From CAVSWT01 sp963746735 (lineage in GTDB: Bacteria; Bacteroidota; Ignavibacteria; Ignavibacteriales; Ignavibacteriaceae): a DNA stretch of 64,000 nucleotides. A program made the position numbers and the translations under genes. Location of the stretch: NCBI GenBank assembly GCA_963746735.1, contig CAVVCO010000030.1, forward strand, positions 1-64,000, in the 5' to 3' direction. The notes under the pieces are model-generated. The model had not been told where the DNA came from, made no database searches, and saw only the letters and a program-made list of their open reading frames with translations. This document shows positions 1 to 8,564 of this stretch, piece after piece; the stretch's first letter is position 1; the number at the start of each line of letters is the position of its first letter.

Positions 1-45
1 AAAAATAAATTTAATCCGCCGTCGATATCAACCGTAAATATTTTA

Positions 46-651
46 ATGTTCTCATATTTGGGCGTAGGATTATTTTTATTTGCTATAATTATATTGGGTG
101 ATACTTATCAAATTCCGTTCGAATATCTAAGCAAAAACCCTGAATCTAATTTTGGAATTCCTATTTACGCTGGATTGCTTCAAAAAATACGAGTGATTTT
201 ATGGCTTGCTGGCATGTGTGTTTGTTTTTTCAGTTATCTAATAATAAAAATTTATTCTGGTTCTAACCAAAATGCTAAGTATATTCTTTATTCAGGAATT
301 CTTACTTTATTGCTGTTTATTGATGATTTTTTTCAATTACATTTAGCATTTAGATTAATTTTCCACATACCAAATACAGTTGTTTATCTAGTTTATGCAT
401 TTTACGTTGTATATATATTTTATCGTTTTAAAGAAATTATCTTTGAGTCCGACTATAAAATTTTATTATTAGCATTTTTATTATTGGGTTTGGCAGCTGT
501 ATTGGATTTATTAAGTGATGCAAAGATTATTCTTTTAAGTAGGGAGGAAGAGATTGAAGCTGGTTTTAAGATTTTCGGAGTAGTAACATGGACGGTTTAT
601 TTTGTTAAATATTGTTATGACAATTTGAAGGCTATTGTGTTAAAGGGATGA
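46..651 (+). CDS. Hypothetical polytopic membrane protein, possibly cut by the window edge
   Basis: I do not recognise a family. The 201-residue product is very hydrophobic, with about six predicted membrane segments (roughly residues 2-20, 48-69, 79-97, 108-128, 139-158 and 178-193) joined by short loops, so it is an integral membrane protein without a visible catalytic domain. The ATG at 46 is the first in-frame start, but the reading frame is open all the way back to base 1 with no stop and no clear ribosome binding site before 46. The true start may therefore lie outside the window. It ends with TGA and converges with the next gene on the other strand. Confidence 0.6.
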   Translation: MFSYLGVGLFLFAIIILGDTYQIPFEYLSKNPESNFGIPIYAGLLQKIRVILWLAGMCVCFFSYLIIKIYSGSNQNAKYILYSGILTLLLFIDDFFQLHLAFRLIFHIPNTVVYLVYAFYVVYIFYRFKEIIFESDYKILLLAFLLLGLAAVLDLLSDAKIILLSREEEIEAGFKIFGVVTWTVYFVKYCYDNLKAIVLKG

Positions 652-664
652 TAATAAAAAGTTA

Positions 665-700
665 AGAGATGACATCAACTCCCCCACAGACATCATCTCT
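665..700 (-). terminator. Hairpin terminator after the T9SS protein gene at 716-1576
   Basis: An 8-bp perfect stem (665-672 with 693-700, AGAGATGA/TCATCTCT) encloses a 20-base loop. Read on the minus strand it is followed by TTAACTTTTTA, as expected for an intrinsic terminator of the minus-strand gene that stops at 716. On the plus strand no T-run follows. Confidence 0.55.
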
Positions 701-715
701 AACCGTCTCGAGTGA

Positions 716-1576
716 CTATTTTAACAATGTCATTTTCTTTACTGAACTATAGTTTTCACTTCCATTTATTGGATTAGCATTCATAGCCAGTATATAAATT
801 CCAGAAGCCAAATTTTCTCCATTCCACACAAATTCATGTAAGCCCGCGTTTTGCTGCTCATTGTTCATTTCGTATACTCTTTCACCTGTTAAAGTATAAA
901 TTTGAAAATTAATATTACTTTCAGTAGGAATGTAATAGCTTACTTTTGTACTTGGGTTAAACGGATTAGGATAATTCTGATAAAGTTTGAAAGACGCAGG
1001 TTTCTGTGTTTTATCTTCTGTAGAAGTCAATGAATTATTATAATTCAAATCTACATGAGTTGCTAATTTGGTAATGTCAGTCGCTATTGATTCAATTATT
1101 ATTGTATTTATATATCCGTCAAAATTCCATTTTACTTCTGGTTTATATTCTCCAAAATGTTTAGAATTAGTAACCAAAAATTTTCCTATGCATTTCTTAA
1201 TATTGTATATTGTGTCATCGCCTGCAGGATTAGAAGCAAATGTTAATTCGTTTGTACCGTCAGTGGCAAACATTCCAATACCAAACGAAGGAACATTTTT
1301 CAAATCTGAAGAACCTGAAATATATTCAAAAGTTAGTTGCCCATCGTTAATAATTTGCTGATTAAAACTAAGCGCGGCCTGATATGCTCCTAATACAAAT
1401 TCCCCAGAATTACTTATGATATAGACGTTAAATTCAAATTTATTTGAGTTGATTTCATTTCCGTTCTCAATTGAAATAGTATAATTCTGCGAATATAAAT
1501 TGCTAAAAAAGCTAAGTGCGACAATAAGTAGTCCGGTCTTCCAAATTAAATCAAATGCTTTCATTATATTCCTCAA
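716..1576 (-). CDS. Secreted protein with T9SS C-terminal sorting domain
   Basis: A 286-residue exported protein. It starts with a signal peptide (hydrophobic stretch about residues 10-28, ending near LYSQ). A beta-rich domain of about 160 residues follows, then a T9SS type A sorting domain from about residue 197 that contains NYPNPFNPST and ends in VKKMTLLK. Such tails direct export across the outer membrane and are usually removed or modified at the surface. The N-terminal domain is clearly related to that of the next gene at 1803-3344 (both contain FVL..YQ, a FEYI.S...L.N.P..G.G segment and FAS), so the two are paralogous. An internal ATG at residue 5 (MKAFDL) is an alternative start. The ligand or role of the surface domain is unknown. 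Confidence 0.85.
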   Translation of the reverse strand: MRNIMKAFDLIWKTGLLIVALSFFSNLYSQNYTISIENGNEINSNKFEFNVYIISNSGEFVLGAYQAALSFNQQIINDGQLTFEYISGSSDLKNVPSFGIGMFATDGTNELTFASNPAGDDTIYNIKKCIGKFLVTNSKHFGEYKPEVKWNFDGYINTIIIESIATDITKLATHVDLNYNNSLTSTEDKTQKPASFKLYQNYPNPFNPSTKVSYYIPTESNINFQIYTLTGERVYEMNNEQQNAGLHEFVWNGENLASGIYILAMNANPINGSENYSSVKKMTLLK

Positions 1577-1643
1577 TCAATAGTTTGAAGAAATTATCTT
1601 CCAAATTCGAAGGTCAAACTAAGATTTATTTGAAAGGCTAACC

Positions 1644-1685
1644 ATCGGGGTGTGCCTGAAATGAACTTGCTATTAACCTGAGATA
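1644..1685 (-). promoter_or_regulatory. Copy A of an element shared upstream of two T9SS cargo genes
   Basis: The block begins ATCGGGG (1644-1650 on the plus strand), continues with a CTGAA segment, and ends TATTAACCTGAGATA (1671-1685). The same framework occurs at 3432-3472 before the paralogous gene. This copy lies about 68 bases upstream of the start codon at 1576. It may be a promoter element, an activator site or a leader RNA; the sequence alone does not decide. Confidence 0.45.
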
Positions 1686-1802
1686 AAAATGGCCATTTTA
1701 TGCTAAAAACAAATATTTTAATGGACAAATAATAAGAACTATATAAATTGTTGAAAAAATAAATAATCTATTTAGCTTCGAAATATGTCGCGTTTTTAAT
1801 GA

Positions 1803-3344
1803 CTATTTTAATAGAATCATTTTTCTAACATCTTTAAAAGCATTGGAACCATCTGATGGTTTCGCGTATAAACATAAAAGATAAGTTCCACTTGAATAAT
1901 TCGAAGCATTCCAATTTAATTCGTAAGTACCTGAATTTTGTACTTCATTTTTTAGTTCAATTACTTTTTCCCCCAATAAATTATAGATATCAATTTTAAC
2001 ATCGCAAGTTTGATTAATGCTGTATTGGATATTTGTTGATGGATTAAATGGATTGGGATAGTTTTGTGACAGGTTAAAAGTTTGAGGAGTATATTCTATT
2101 TTGAGAGTATTCGAAAAAGTAAAACTACCATTGTTATCAACTTGCTTAATTCTATAATATAAATCGGATGGATTATTATTATCAATGAATTTATAAGAAT
2201 GTTTTTTAGTAGTTGTGCCGTTTCCTTTTATGAAAGCTAAATTTATCCAACTACTTTTGTTATAAGATTTTTCAATATAGAAACCTGAATTATTTAATTC
2301 ACTGGCAGTTGTCCAATTTAGTTCGACTTTATTGGCTGCATTAACAAAGGCATTAAAAGCAACTAACTCTACTGGGGTGGGTGATTGAAATAAATCATCC
2401 GAAGCAACTAAATTTCCATCCATTGTTAGAAATACTTGATCAAGCATAACAGTTTCCCCCGGCTCTCTTCCATAAATTGTAATTGTATGGTTACCTTGAG
2501 TTAGATTTCCAATATCTAACTTATTTAAACCAGCACCTTCCCAATGCCATTGATCAAATTGATTCTGATTTCCAAATGTTAATTTTGTCCCGTCGTCAAT
2601 TTGAAAATAAAATGAGTTTTGTGAACTAGTTGATTCAAAAAACATTCTTCCCCAGGCAAACCATTCTCCAGACTTATTTAGATAAATAGAATAAGTTAGA
2701 GTACTAGAAGTATTTAAGAAATAAACTACTTTGGCCGAATTAGAACCTTCCCTTGTTTTGAAATGAACATCACCGTTTAGTGAACCTTCATCAGAATCGA
2801 GAACTAAATAATCAATAGAAGGAGAGTCATTTTTAAATAACAAATTTTTATGATCTAAAGGGTTTGTTATCTCTATAAAATTTTCACCGGTAAGAATTGT
2901 TTTATAAATCCCGTCGAAAGCCCAATTAATATGTAAAGAATCAACTAAAATTGAAGATGATTTTTTTATCAAGAATCTTCCAACTCTAATTGGATGAGTT
3001 GTAATATTGTCTATACCAGCACTAGAGGCGAAATGGATTTTTCTTGTTCCATCGACTTTATCACAGCCTACACCATACAAAGGAGTATTGTTCAATTGTG
3101 ACGTTGAGGGAATGTATTCAAAACAAAAAGAAGTGTCATTTAGAAATATGGAATCAATATTAAAAGCGCATTGATAAGATGTTAAAACAAAATCTTGCCC
3201 GGTACTTTCTATATTTACATCAAATTCAATTGTTTTGTTATCAATTATTTGCGGGCTGCTTAAATTCATTATATATGCCGGTTGAGCAAGAATTGAGTAT
3301 GAGATAAGGGCAGTAATTGAAATTATTTTAGTAATTTTTTTCAT
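1803..3344 (-). CDS. Large secreted mosaic protein with T9SS sorting domain
   Basis: The product is 513 residues from the ATG at 3344. That start is preferred over one at 3371 because GGAG lies 6 bases upstream and the protein then opens with a classical signal peptide (MKKITKIISITALISYS). Domains in order: signal peptide; a 160-residue beta domain homologous to the neighbour at 716-1576; a jelly-roll-like region resembling carbohydrate-binding modules at about residues 190-320 (aromatic-rich, with GEWFAWGRMFF and a GNHTITIYGREPGE segment); a fibronectin-like segment (VELNWTTASELNNSGFYIEK) typical of Bacteroidota surface proteins; and the T9SS tail with NYPNPFNPST, ending RKMILLK. The protein is probably displayed on or released from the surface and may bind glycans; that role is inferred from the fold-like pattern only. 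Confidence 0.85.
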   Translation of the reverse strand: MKKITKIISITALISYSILAQPAYIMNLSSPQIIDNKTIEFDVNIESTGQDFVLTSYQCAFNIDSIFLNDTSFCFEYIPSTSQLNNTPLYGVGCDKVDGTRKIHFASSAGIDNITTHPIRVGRFLIKKSSSILVDSLHINWAFDGIYKTILTGENFIEITNPLDHKNLLFKNDSPSIDYLVLDSDEGSLNGDVHFKTREGSNSAKVVYFLNTSSTLTYSIYLNKSGEWFAWGRMFFESTSSQNSFYFQIDDGTKLTFGNQNQFDQWHWEGAGLNKLDIGNLTQGNHTITIYGREPGETVMLDQVFLTMDGNLVASDDLFQSPTPVELVAFNAFVNAANKVELNWTTASELNNSGFYIEKSYNKSSWINLAFIKGNGTTTKKHSYKFIDNNNPSDLYYRIKQVDNNGSFTFSNTLKIEYTPQTFNLSQNYPNPFNPSTNIQYSINQTCDVKIDIYNLLGEKVIELKNEVQNSGTYELNWNASNYSSGTYLLCLYAKPSDGSNAFKDVRKMILLK

Positions 3345-3431
3345 AAGAGTCTCCAATGTATAAACACACATTACATTACATTTAAATTGGATCCTCGGTT
3401 ACTAAACTAATTTTTCAAAGGGGCAGGTTCT

Positions 3432-3472
3432 ATCGGGGAATTGCTGAATCGCTCAGGTATTAGCCTGAGATA
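3432..3472 (-). promoter_or_regulatory. Copy B of an element shared upstream of two T9SS cargo genes
   Basis: Same arrangement as 1644-1685: ATCGGGG at 3432-3438 and TATTAGCCTGAGATA at 3458-3472. This copy lies about 88 bases upstream of the start at 3344. Here part of the block can form a 6-bp hairpin (CTCAGG at 3452-3457 with CCTGAG at 3464-3469), which copy A cannot form. Confidence 0.45.
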
Positions 3473-3537
3473 TGCTGAGTAAGATAATTGACTGCTTAAT
3501 CTATTTCTAACATTTATACCTCTTATTTAAAATAAAA

Positions 3538-3567
3538 AAGCATTCCAAACAATAAGATGGAATGCTT
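3538..3567 (-). terminator. Intrinsic terminator of the MFS transporter gene
   Basis: A 10-bp perfect inverted repeat (AAGCATTCCA / TGGAATGCTT) with a 10-base loop. On the minus strand it is followed by TTTTTTATTTTAAA, the form of a rho-independent terminator. It lies 44 bases past the stop codon of the transporter gene at 3612. Confidence 0.8.
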
Positions 3568-3611
3568 AATTAAAATATTAAAAAAAATTACGATAGAATT
3601 CTAAATTATTA

Positions 3612-4904
3612 TTAAGATTCTAATTCTTTAAACTCTCCTAAGGTTTTGGTAAAAATTGTAATTGCAGCTATTCCTAAAAATATGTTTGCCGCTAATACAT
3701 ACCAAACATATTCAGGATGATTCATATCTCTAAAAACACCATATAAAGAAGTATATGTAATTCCACTTAAAACTCCACCCAAACCGGTAGCTAAAAAATT
3801 TGATCCCATATAAAGTCCAGCTTTTTCTTTTGGAGCTATCCATGTTATATATTCTTGAATTCTTGGAGAAGAAATCATCTCCCCAATAGCGAATAAAAAT
3901 ATACCTAAGAAAATAAATTCTGAAGCACCAATACGGGAATAAGCAATTACTAAAAAGCTAATTCCTGCCACAAAAAGTCCAAATAGAAAAGAAGGAATAG
4001 CTTTACGTTTTTCAAAAATTCTGGAAATAATTAATTGAAATATAATTATAACATATCCGGTATTTGCTATCGTCTCACCAAGCACTTTTCTAGTCCCATC
4101 TCCATTTGCTTCTGAAAAGAAGCTAGCAAACCAGGTTCCGAATATTCCTTGTAAGGATTGATATAAACTAACCGTATCCAAATTTTTATCAATATATATT
4201 GCAAGTAAGTTAAAGAAAGCCCAGAAAGGCAGCCAAAAAAATACTCCTAGTAATATTAGAAAAATTAAAAATTTAAAATCAGATAGAGCAACGCCCATAT
4301 CTTTAAACTTTTGTTTTAGAGTGGTTCCTTCCAATTCACGTGGAGGTTCTTTGTAGAAAAAAATTGTTACTAATAACATTATACCTATTCCAATTGCCGC
4401 AGCTATAAACGCATAATTCCAGGAAATGGCTCTCAAGTTTCCTGCAACTATAGGCCCAAATGAGGCTCCTATATTCACCATGGCATAAAAAATACCGAAG
4501 CCAAGAGTCTTATTAGTTTTATCAGTAACGGCCCTTACAGTTCCTGAAATTAGTGGTTTAAAAATACCAGCAGCAAAACCAATAGTTAACATAGTCAACG
4601 CAATGCCACTAAATGATTTTGTTAATAGTAAAAGTAAAATTGCCGGCAAATATGCTAGATAGGCAACTATCAACATTTTCTTAAATCCATATCTATCAGC
4701 AAAAGTTCCAGAAAAGACGGGAATAACGTATGAGAAAAGAAGAAAAATACTCTGTACAATTCCTAGTTGGCCTTTTGAATATCCTAGGTATTCCATATAA
4801 ATACCGAAACCCATGTATATTCCGTAGTAAGCAAATCTTTCAATAATTTCGATTGAATTAGCTATCCAAAAAACTGGAGGGAAGGATGATCGATTTTGTT
4901 GCAT
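3612..4904 (-). CDS. MFS transporter, POT (proton-dependent oligopeptide)-like
   Basis: A 430-residue inner-membrane protein with about 12 membrane segments. Near the N-terminus it carries an ExxER motif followed by FAYYG (IEIIERFAYYG, about residues 18-28), the signature of the POT/PTR group of proton-coupled peptide transporters. A loop after TM2 has the MFS pattern GTFADRYGFKK. These features support proton-driven uptake, probably of small peptides, but substrate cannot be read from sequence. The start ATG is preceded on its strand by AAGGTGGAACTCAA, a good ribosome binding site. It is a single-gene unit ended by the hairpin at 3538-3567. Confidence 0.75.
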   Translation of the reverse strand: MQQNRSSFPPVFWIANSIEIIERFAYYGIYMGFGIYMEYLGYSKGQLGIVQSIFLLFSYVIPVFSGTFADRYGFKKMLIVAYLAYLPAILLLLLTKSFSGIALTMLTIGFAAGIFKPLISGTVRAVTDKTNKTLGFGIFYAMVNIGASFGPIVAGNLRAISWNYAFIAAAIGIGIMLLVTIFFYKEPPRELEGTTLKQKFKDMGVALSDFKFLIFLILLGVFFWLPFWAFFNLLAIYIDKNLDTVSLYQSLQGIFGTWFASFFSEANGDGTRKVLGETIANTGYVIIIFQLIISRIFEKRKAIPSFLFGLFVAGISFLVIAYSRIGASEFIFLGIFLFAIGEMISSPRIQEYITWIAPKEKAGLYMGSNFLATGLGGVLSGITYTSLYGVFRDMNHPEYVWYVLAANIFLGIAAITIFTKTLGEFKELES

Positions 4905-5253
4905 TTGAGTTCCACCTTAATTTTTAAGATGTCAATTTAACATTTACAAATAAATAATAAAAGAAATTATTTATCTATTTCTTTTTATTGTTCTTCAAAT
5001 TTCTTACATCTTAATAAGTGAAAGAATAATTTTGATTATAATAGTGGGATATTAATATCTCTATTTTCTCTTAATAAAGATTCTTAAATTAAAATATATG
5101 GAGATTACTTTGAGGAGAGACCAAAATTTTCACTAGTAAAACCCTTTCAATAAAAAATAAACTTATTAGTTATTTCTGAAAGTCTAACTAATTAGCAGGA
5201 CAAGCGAAGCCAGCCAAAGAAATAGTGAACTAAATAGTTTTATTTAAAAGCAC
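4905..5253. other. Intergenic region without recognisable genes
   Basis: About 350 bases between the transporter gene and the tRNA terminator. Very AT-rich, with no convincing reading frame, repeat or structured RNA seen. It presumably holds the promoter of the transporter gene near its left end. Confidence 0.5.
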
Positions 5254-5289
5254 AAAAACCTTTAAGTTTTAATAAACTCAAAGGTTTTT
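5254..5289 (-). terminator. Terminator after tRNA-Ser
   Basis: A long inverted repeat, AAAAACCTTTAAGTTT (5254-5269) against AAACTCAAAGGTTTTT (5274-5289), has a 4-base loop and one mismatched pair. It lies 9 bases beyond the 3' end of the minus-strand tRNA, and the strand reads into a T-run. It would stop tRNA transcription. Confidence 0.75.
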
Positions 5290-5298
5290 CTTAGTTTG

Positions 5299-5385
5299 CG
5301 GAGAGACAGGGATTCGAACCCCGGAAGGACTTGCATCCTTAACGGTTTTCAAGACCGCCGCATTCAACCACTCTGCCATCTCTCC
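5299..5385 (-). tRNA. tRNA-Ser(UGA)
   Basis: On the minus strand the 87-base sequence folds as a class II tRNA. The acceptor stem is GGAGAGA/TCTCTCC, the anticodon loop CTTGAAA has anticodon TGA (5349-5351), the variable arm is long as in serine tRNAs, and the T-loop is GGTTCGAATCC. It reads UCA codons. The 3' CCA is not encoded, so it must be added by nucleotidyltransferase. A terminator follows directly. Confidence 0.95.
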
Positions 5386-5457
5386 GGATTGAAATTCAAA
5401 ATTTAGCTTACAAATATAATAATGTTTCTTAAATCACCCAACTGTTTTTTTGGGGGA

Positions 5458-5790
5458 TTATTGCCATTTATAAAATATGAAGAATACAGCCAATATGATG
5501 AAAAAAAATCCTACTGCATAATTCCATTTGAATTTTTCATTTAGATAGACAACTGAAAATATACTAAAAATAATTAATGTTATTACTTCTTGAATGGTTT
5601 TTAATTGTGCTGCGTTAAATTGTCCATATCCAATTCTATTTGCCGGTACTTGAAATATATATTCAAAAAATGCAATTCCCCAGCTTACTAAAATAACAAT
5701 CCATAATGGTGAATTTTTATATTTTAAATGGCCATACCAGGCTATGGTCATAAAAATATTTGATATTGTTAGAAGAATAATTGTTCTCAT
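5458..5790 (-). CDS. DUF486 (DMT-superfamily) small membrane protein
   Basis: A 110-residue protein with four predicted membrane helices. Its pattern matches the DUF486 family within the drug/metabolite transporter superfamily: an N-terminal helix followed by W.GHLKYK, then a VSWGIAFFEYIFQVPANRIG segment and a helix beginning LKTIQEVITL. Function is not established for the family; members resemble small multidrug-resistance-like proteins. The gene lies alone between the tRNA and a divergent phosphatase gene. No strong Shine-Dalgarno is visible before the ATG at 5790. Confidence 0.8.
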   Translation of the reverse strand: MRTIILLTISNIFMTIAWYGHLKYKNSPLWIVILVSWGIAFFEYIFQVPANRIGYGQFNAAQLKTIQEVITLIIFSIFSVVYLNEKFKWNYAVGFFFIILAVFFIFYKWQ

Positions 5791-5929
5791 ATGTTTGCCA
5801 ATTTTTCTATATTAAAATCGCGTATAAAGTTTTATTTTGATAACAATAATTTAATTTATGATAAATGATTTTATGCTAATTAATTATCATTTTAGTTATT
5901 AAACTTTTCATCCATAATTACTTACACAA

Positions 5930-6698
5930 ATGGAAAACTTATCTGAATACAAATTGTTTGCAAAGCACCTTTCAAATCTAAGCGGCGAAATTATTAAGAG
6001 TTATTTTAGAAAACAAATATCAATAGATTCAAAACATGATTCTACTCCTGTTACAATTGCTGATAAAACCGCGGAAGAATTAATGCGCAACGAAATAATG
6101 AAAGAATTTCCTGATCATGGAATTTTAGGCGAAGAATTTGGCATTCATAATCCCGATGCTGAATACCAATGGGTTTTAGATCCGATTGATGGTACTAAGA
6201 GTTTTATCTGCGGCAGCGTAACATTTGGGACTTTAATAGCTTTACTAAAAAATGGATATCCAATAATTGGAGTTATCAATCAGCCAATATTAAATGAATT
6301 TTTAATTGGGGATAATGAATCATCAATTTTGAACGATGAAATAGTTAAAGTAAAAAAGAATGATAATCTATCAGAATCAGTTTTGCTCACAACAGATCAT
6401 TTGAATATTGAAAAATACCAGGATATAAATAAGTTTGATCAGTCTGATAAGAAAAGTTAAGCTATACAGAAATTGGGGAGACTGTTATGGATATTACTTG
6501 GTTGCAACCGGTTTCGCAGATATAATGATTGATCCCCAAATGTCGGTTTGGGATAAGATGGCATTGATTCCTATTATTAAAGGAGCTGGCGGCATTATAA
6601 CTGACTATCAAGGCAATGATGCTTTAAAAGGTGACAGCATTATCGCTGCAACTCCTAATATACATAGTGAAGTAATTAGAATCTTAAATGATAATTGA
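5930..6698 (+). CDS. Inositol monophosphatase-family phosphatase (histidinol-phosphatase-like), frame broken
   Basis: A magnesium-dependent phosphatase of the IMPase superfamily, closest in pattern to HisN-type histidinol-phosphatases. Motifs: GEEFG (about residues 65-69), WVLDPIDGTKSF (about 83-94, metal-binding aspartates) and, in the second part, WGDCYGY and MSVWDKMALIPI. The reading frame is broken: the first part runs to a stop at 6460, and the second continues one frame over from about 6435 to 6698. Deleting one T from the TTT at 6434-6436 joins them into a 255-residue protein of normal family length, with both motif halves in order. I therefore treat it as one gene with a probable one-base sequence error. 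No Shine-Dalgarno precedes the ATG. Confidence 0.8.
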
Positions 6699-6718
6699 AT
6701 CGATTTGCAGCAGGCAAG

Positions 6719-7484
6719 TTAACTTTTAACTAGAATAAAAGTAAGAAGCGTTATTGACGCAAAAATGATAGCGTACAGTTTTGATCTTTTTGATCGAAAT
6801 ACTAAAAAAACTGCGATGGACCATATTGCTAAAATCAATAGAGGTTTTATCTCATACAATTGAGTAATTGTCGGTACGCTATGATTGATTGCATTTAGAT
6901 TCATAAGTTTTTCTAAAAGGTGTTATTACTATTGCACTAGAAAAAAAGAAAAAGAAAGTAATCAAAGATAGTTTTTTAGTTTTAGGTTTATCATTAAAGT
7001 ATTCTAACCCTGTTCGCGTGCTTAATAAAAGTCCAATCAAAATAAAGAATATATCAAGATTCATGATTGTTGAAGGAACATTACCTAAAAATTTTATTGT
7101 AACAATTCTATCACCAGGTATTCTATATTCTTTATCTTTATAAAATACTTTTATGAAATATGCAGATTCTTGTTCAGGAGATAAATGTGGTAAGTCTGCT
7201 TCTAAAATTCTCGGAGCAGTGTTCATCTTAATTTCATTCCAGGATGAATTTGAATTCTTTTCTTTCCAATAAAGAATTCCTTTTAAGCCTTCAATATCAG
7301 TTAATATTTTGATGTTATAATCTTCATTGCCTCTAAAAATTTTTTCAAGTTTGTAAGAAACTTTTTTACCTTCAATTCCAAAGGTTCCAGTAATTGGATA
7401 ATATGGACTTAAACCGCTTTGAATAAAACCGGCTAGGAAAGTTATTATTGCTGCACTAATCCAGAGAATTATGATTTGTTTCAT
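6719..7484 (-). CDS. Membrane-anchored hypothetical protein, frame probably broken
   Basis: I do not recognise this family with certainty. From the ATG at 7484 the protein has an N-terminal membrane helix, a beta-rich extracytoplasmic domain of about 110 residues (starting near SPYYPITGTFGIEGKK), and helices at about residues 140-160 and 175-193. Its frame stops at 6879. A second frame beginning in the overlap (ATG at 6904) encodes two more membrane helices to a stop at 6719. Removing one base from the A5 (or T4) run around 6908-6917 fuses them into about 254 residues with a helical C-terminal membrane domain. Two overlapping, translationally coupled genes are the alternative. Confidence 0.5.
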
Positions 7485-7661
7485 GATTGATTTTAAAAAA
7501 TTCTGCAATTGCAATTGTTAAATTAAACAATTATCTATAGATTATTAAATGTGTTAAGTCGCAAACCTAACTTAATCTTTATATTTATTTTAAATGCCTA
7601 AAATTAAATTATTACGAAGATGTTGACTTAATTATTAAACGAAAGAAATGGAGTTATAGAA

Positions 7662-8555
7662 ATGAAATTAGGATTTATAGGACTTGGAAAAATGGGAAGC
7701 AACATGGTTGAAAGATTATTAAAAGATCATCAAGTTGCTATTTATGATAAATCAAAAGAACAGACCGAAGCCGTAAGCAAAAAAGGGGCAGAAGCCTCTT
7801 CATCTTTAGAAGATTTAGTTTCCAAATTAAATGGAAGAAAAATAGTTTGGCTGATGGTTCCTTCTGGCAAAATTATAGACGGAATTATTGATTCACTTAT
7901 TCCTTTAATGAAAAAGGACGACATAATTATTGACGGAGGAAATTCGTTTTATAAAGATTCGTTACAAAGAACAAAAAAGGTTAATGAAAAAGGAATACAT
8001 TATATTGACTGCGGTGTGAGCGGAGGAATTTGGGGATTGAAGAATGGCTATTGTTTAATGTACGGTGGCGAAAAAGAAGTTGTAGATTACGTCGAGCCAA
8101 TTTTTAAAACGCTTGCTCCTGAAGATGGGTATTTCCATTGCGGTGAAAATGGTTCTGGCCATTTTGTTAAGATGGTTCACAATGGAATTGAGTATGGAAT
8201 GATGGAATCAATTGCCGAAGGATTTGAGATAATGGAAAAATCAAATTTTAATATTAATTTAGCTGGTGTTTCTAAAGTCTGGCAGCATGGCAGTGTTGTT
8301 AAATCCTGGCTGCTGGAATTATCTTCGCTAGCTCTTTCCAATGATCCTAATTTATCAAAAATTAAAGGATACGTTGAAGACAGCGGGGAAGGTCGTTGGA
8401 CAGTTGAAACTGCAATGGAATTGGAAGTTCCGGCGCATACAATTTCAGCTTCTTTATTTAATCGGTTTAGATCGAGAGAAAATGATTCTTTCGCAATGAA
8501 AGTCCTTGCTGCCTTAAGAAATGAATTCGGCGGCCATGCAGTAAAAAATAATTAG
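7662..8555 (+). CDS. gnd: 6-phosphogluconate dehydrogenase, short (GndA/YqeC-type)
   Basis: Oxidative decarboxylation of 6-phosphogluconate to ribulose 5-phosphate in the oxidative pentose-phosphate pathway, in the cytoplasm. The 297-residue length marks the short form of the enzyme, which in characterised members prefers NAD; classical Gnd is about 470 residues. Visible are the nucleotide-binding GLGKMG (residues 7-12), DGGNSFYKD (about 91-99), the substrate loop CGVSGG (117-122) and the catalytic lysine K170 in GHFVKMVHNGIEY. A Shine-Dalgarno-like GGAG lies upstream (AATGGAGTTATAGAAATG). It is the first gene of a three-gene operon with zwf nine bases downstream. Confidence 0.93.
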   Translation: MKLGFIGLGKMGSNMVERLLKDHQVAIYDKSKEQTEAVSKKGAEASSSLEDLVSKLNGRKIVWLMVPSGKIIDGIIDSLIPLMKKDDIIIDGGNSFYKDSLQRTKKVNEKGIHYIDCGVSGGIWGLKNGYCLMYGGEKEVVDYVEPIFKTLAPEDGYFHCGENGSGHFVKMVHNGIEYGMMESIAEGFEIMEKSNFNINLAGVSKVWQHGSVVKSWLLELSSLALSNDPNLSKIKGYVEDSGEGRWTVETAMELEVPAHTISASLFNRFRSRENDSFAMKVLAALRNEFGGHAVKNN

Positions 8556-8564
8556 GGAAATTAC

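Noticed and set aside
1068..1361. 97-codon plus-strand frame inside the first T9SS gene
   Set aside because: It is antisense to a clear signal-peptide-to-sorting-tail protein and has no ribosome site.
3421..3480. Cyclic-di-GMP or other known riboswitch at the shared element
   Set aside because: The conserved cores of known riboswitches are not present, and copy A lacks the hairpin of copy B.
5095..5250. Small RNA in the tRNA upstream gap
   Set aside because: Only mild AT-rich repeats; no conserved structure or promoter-like element was recognised.
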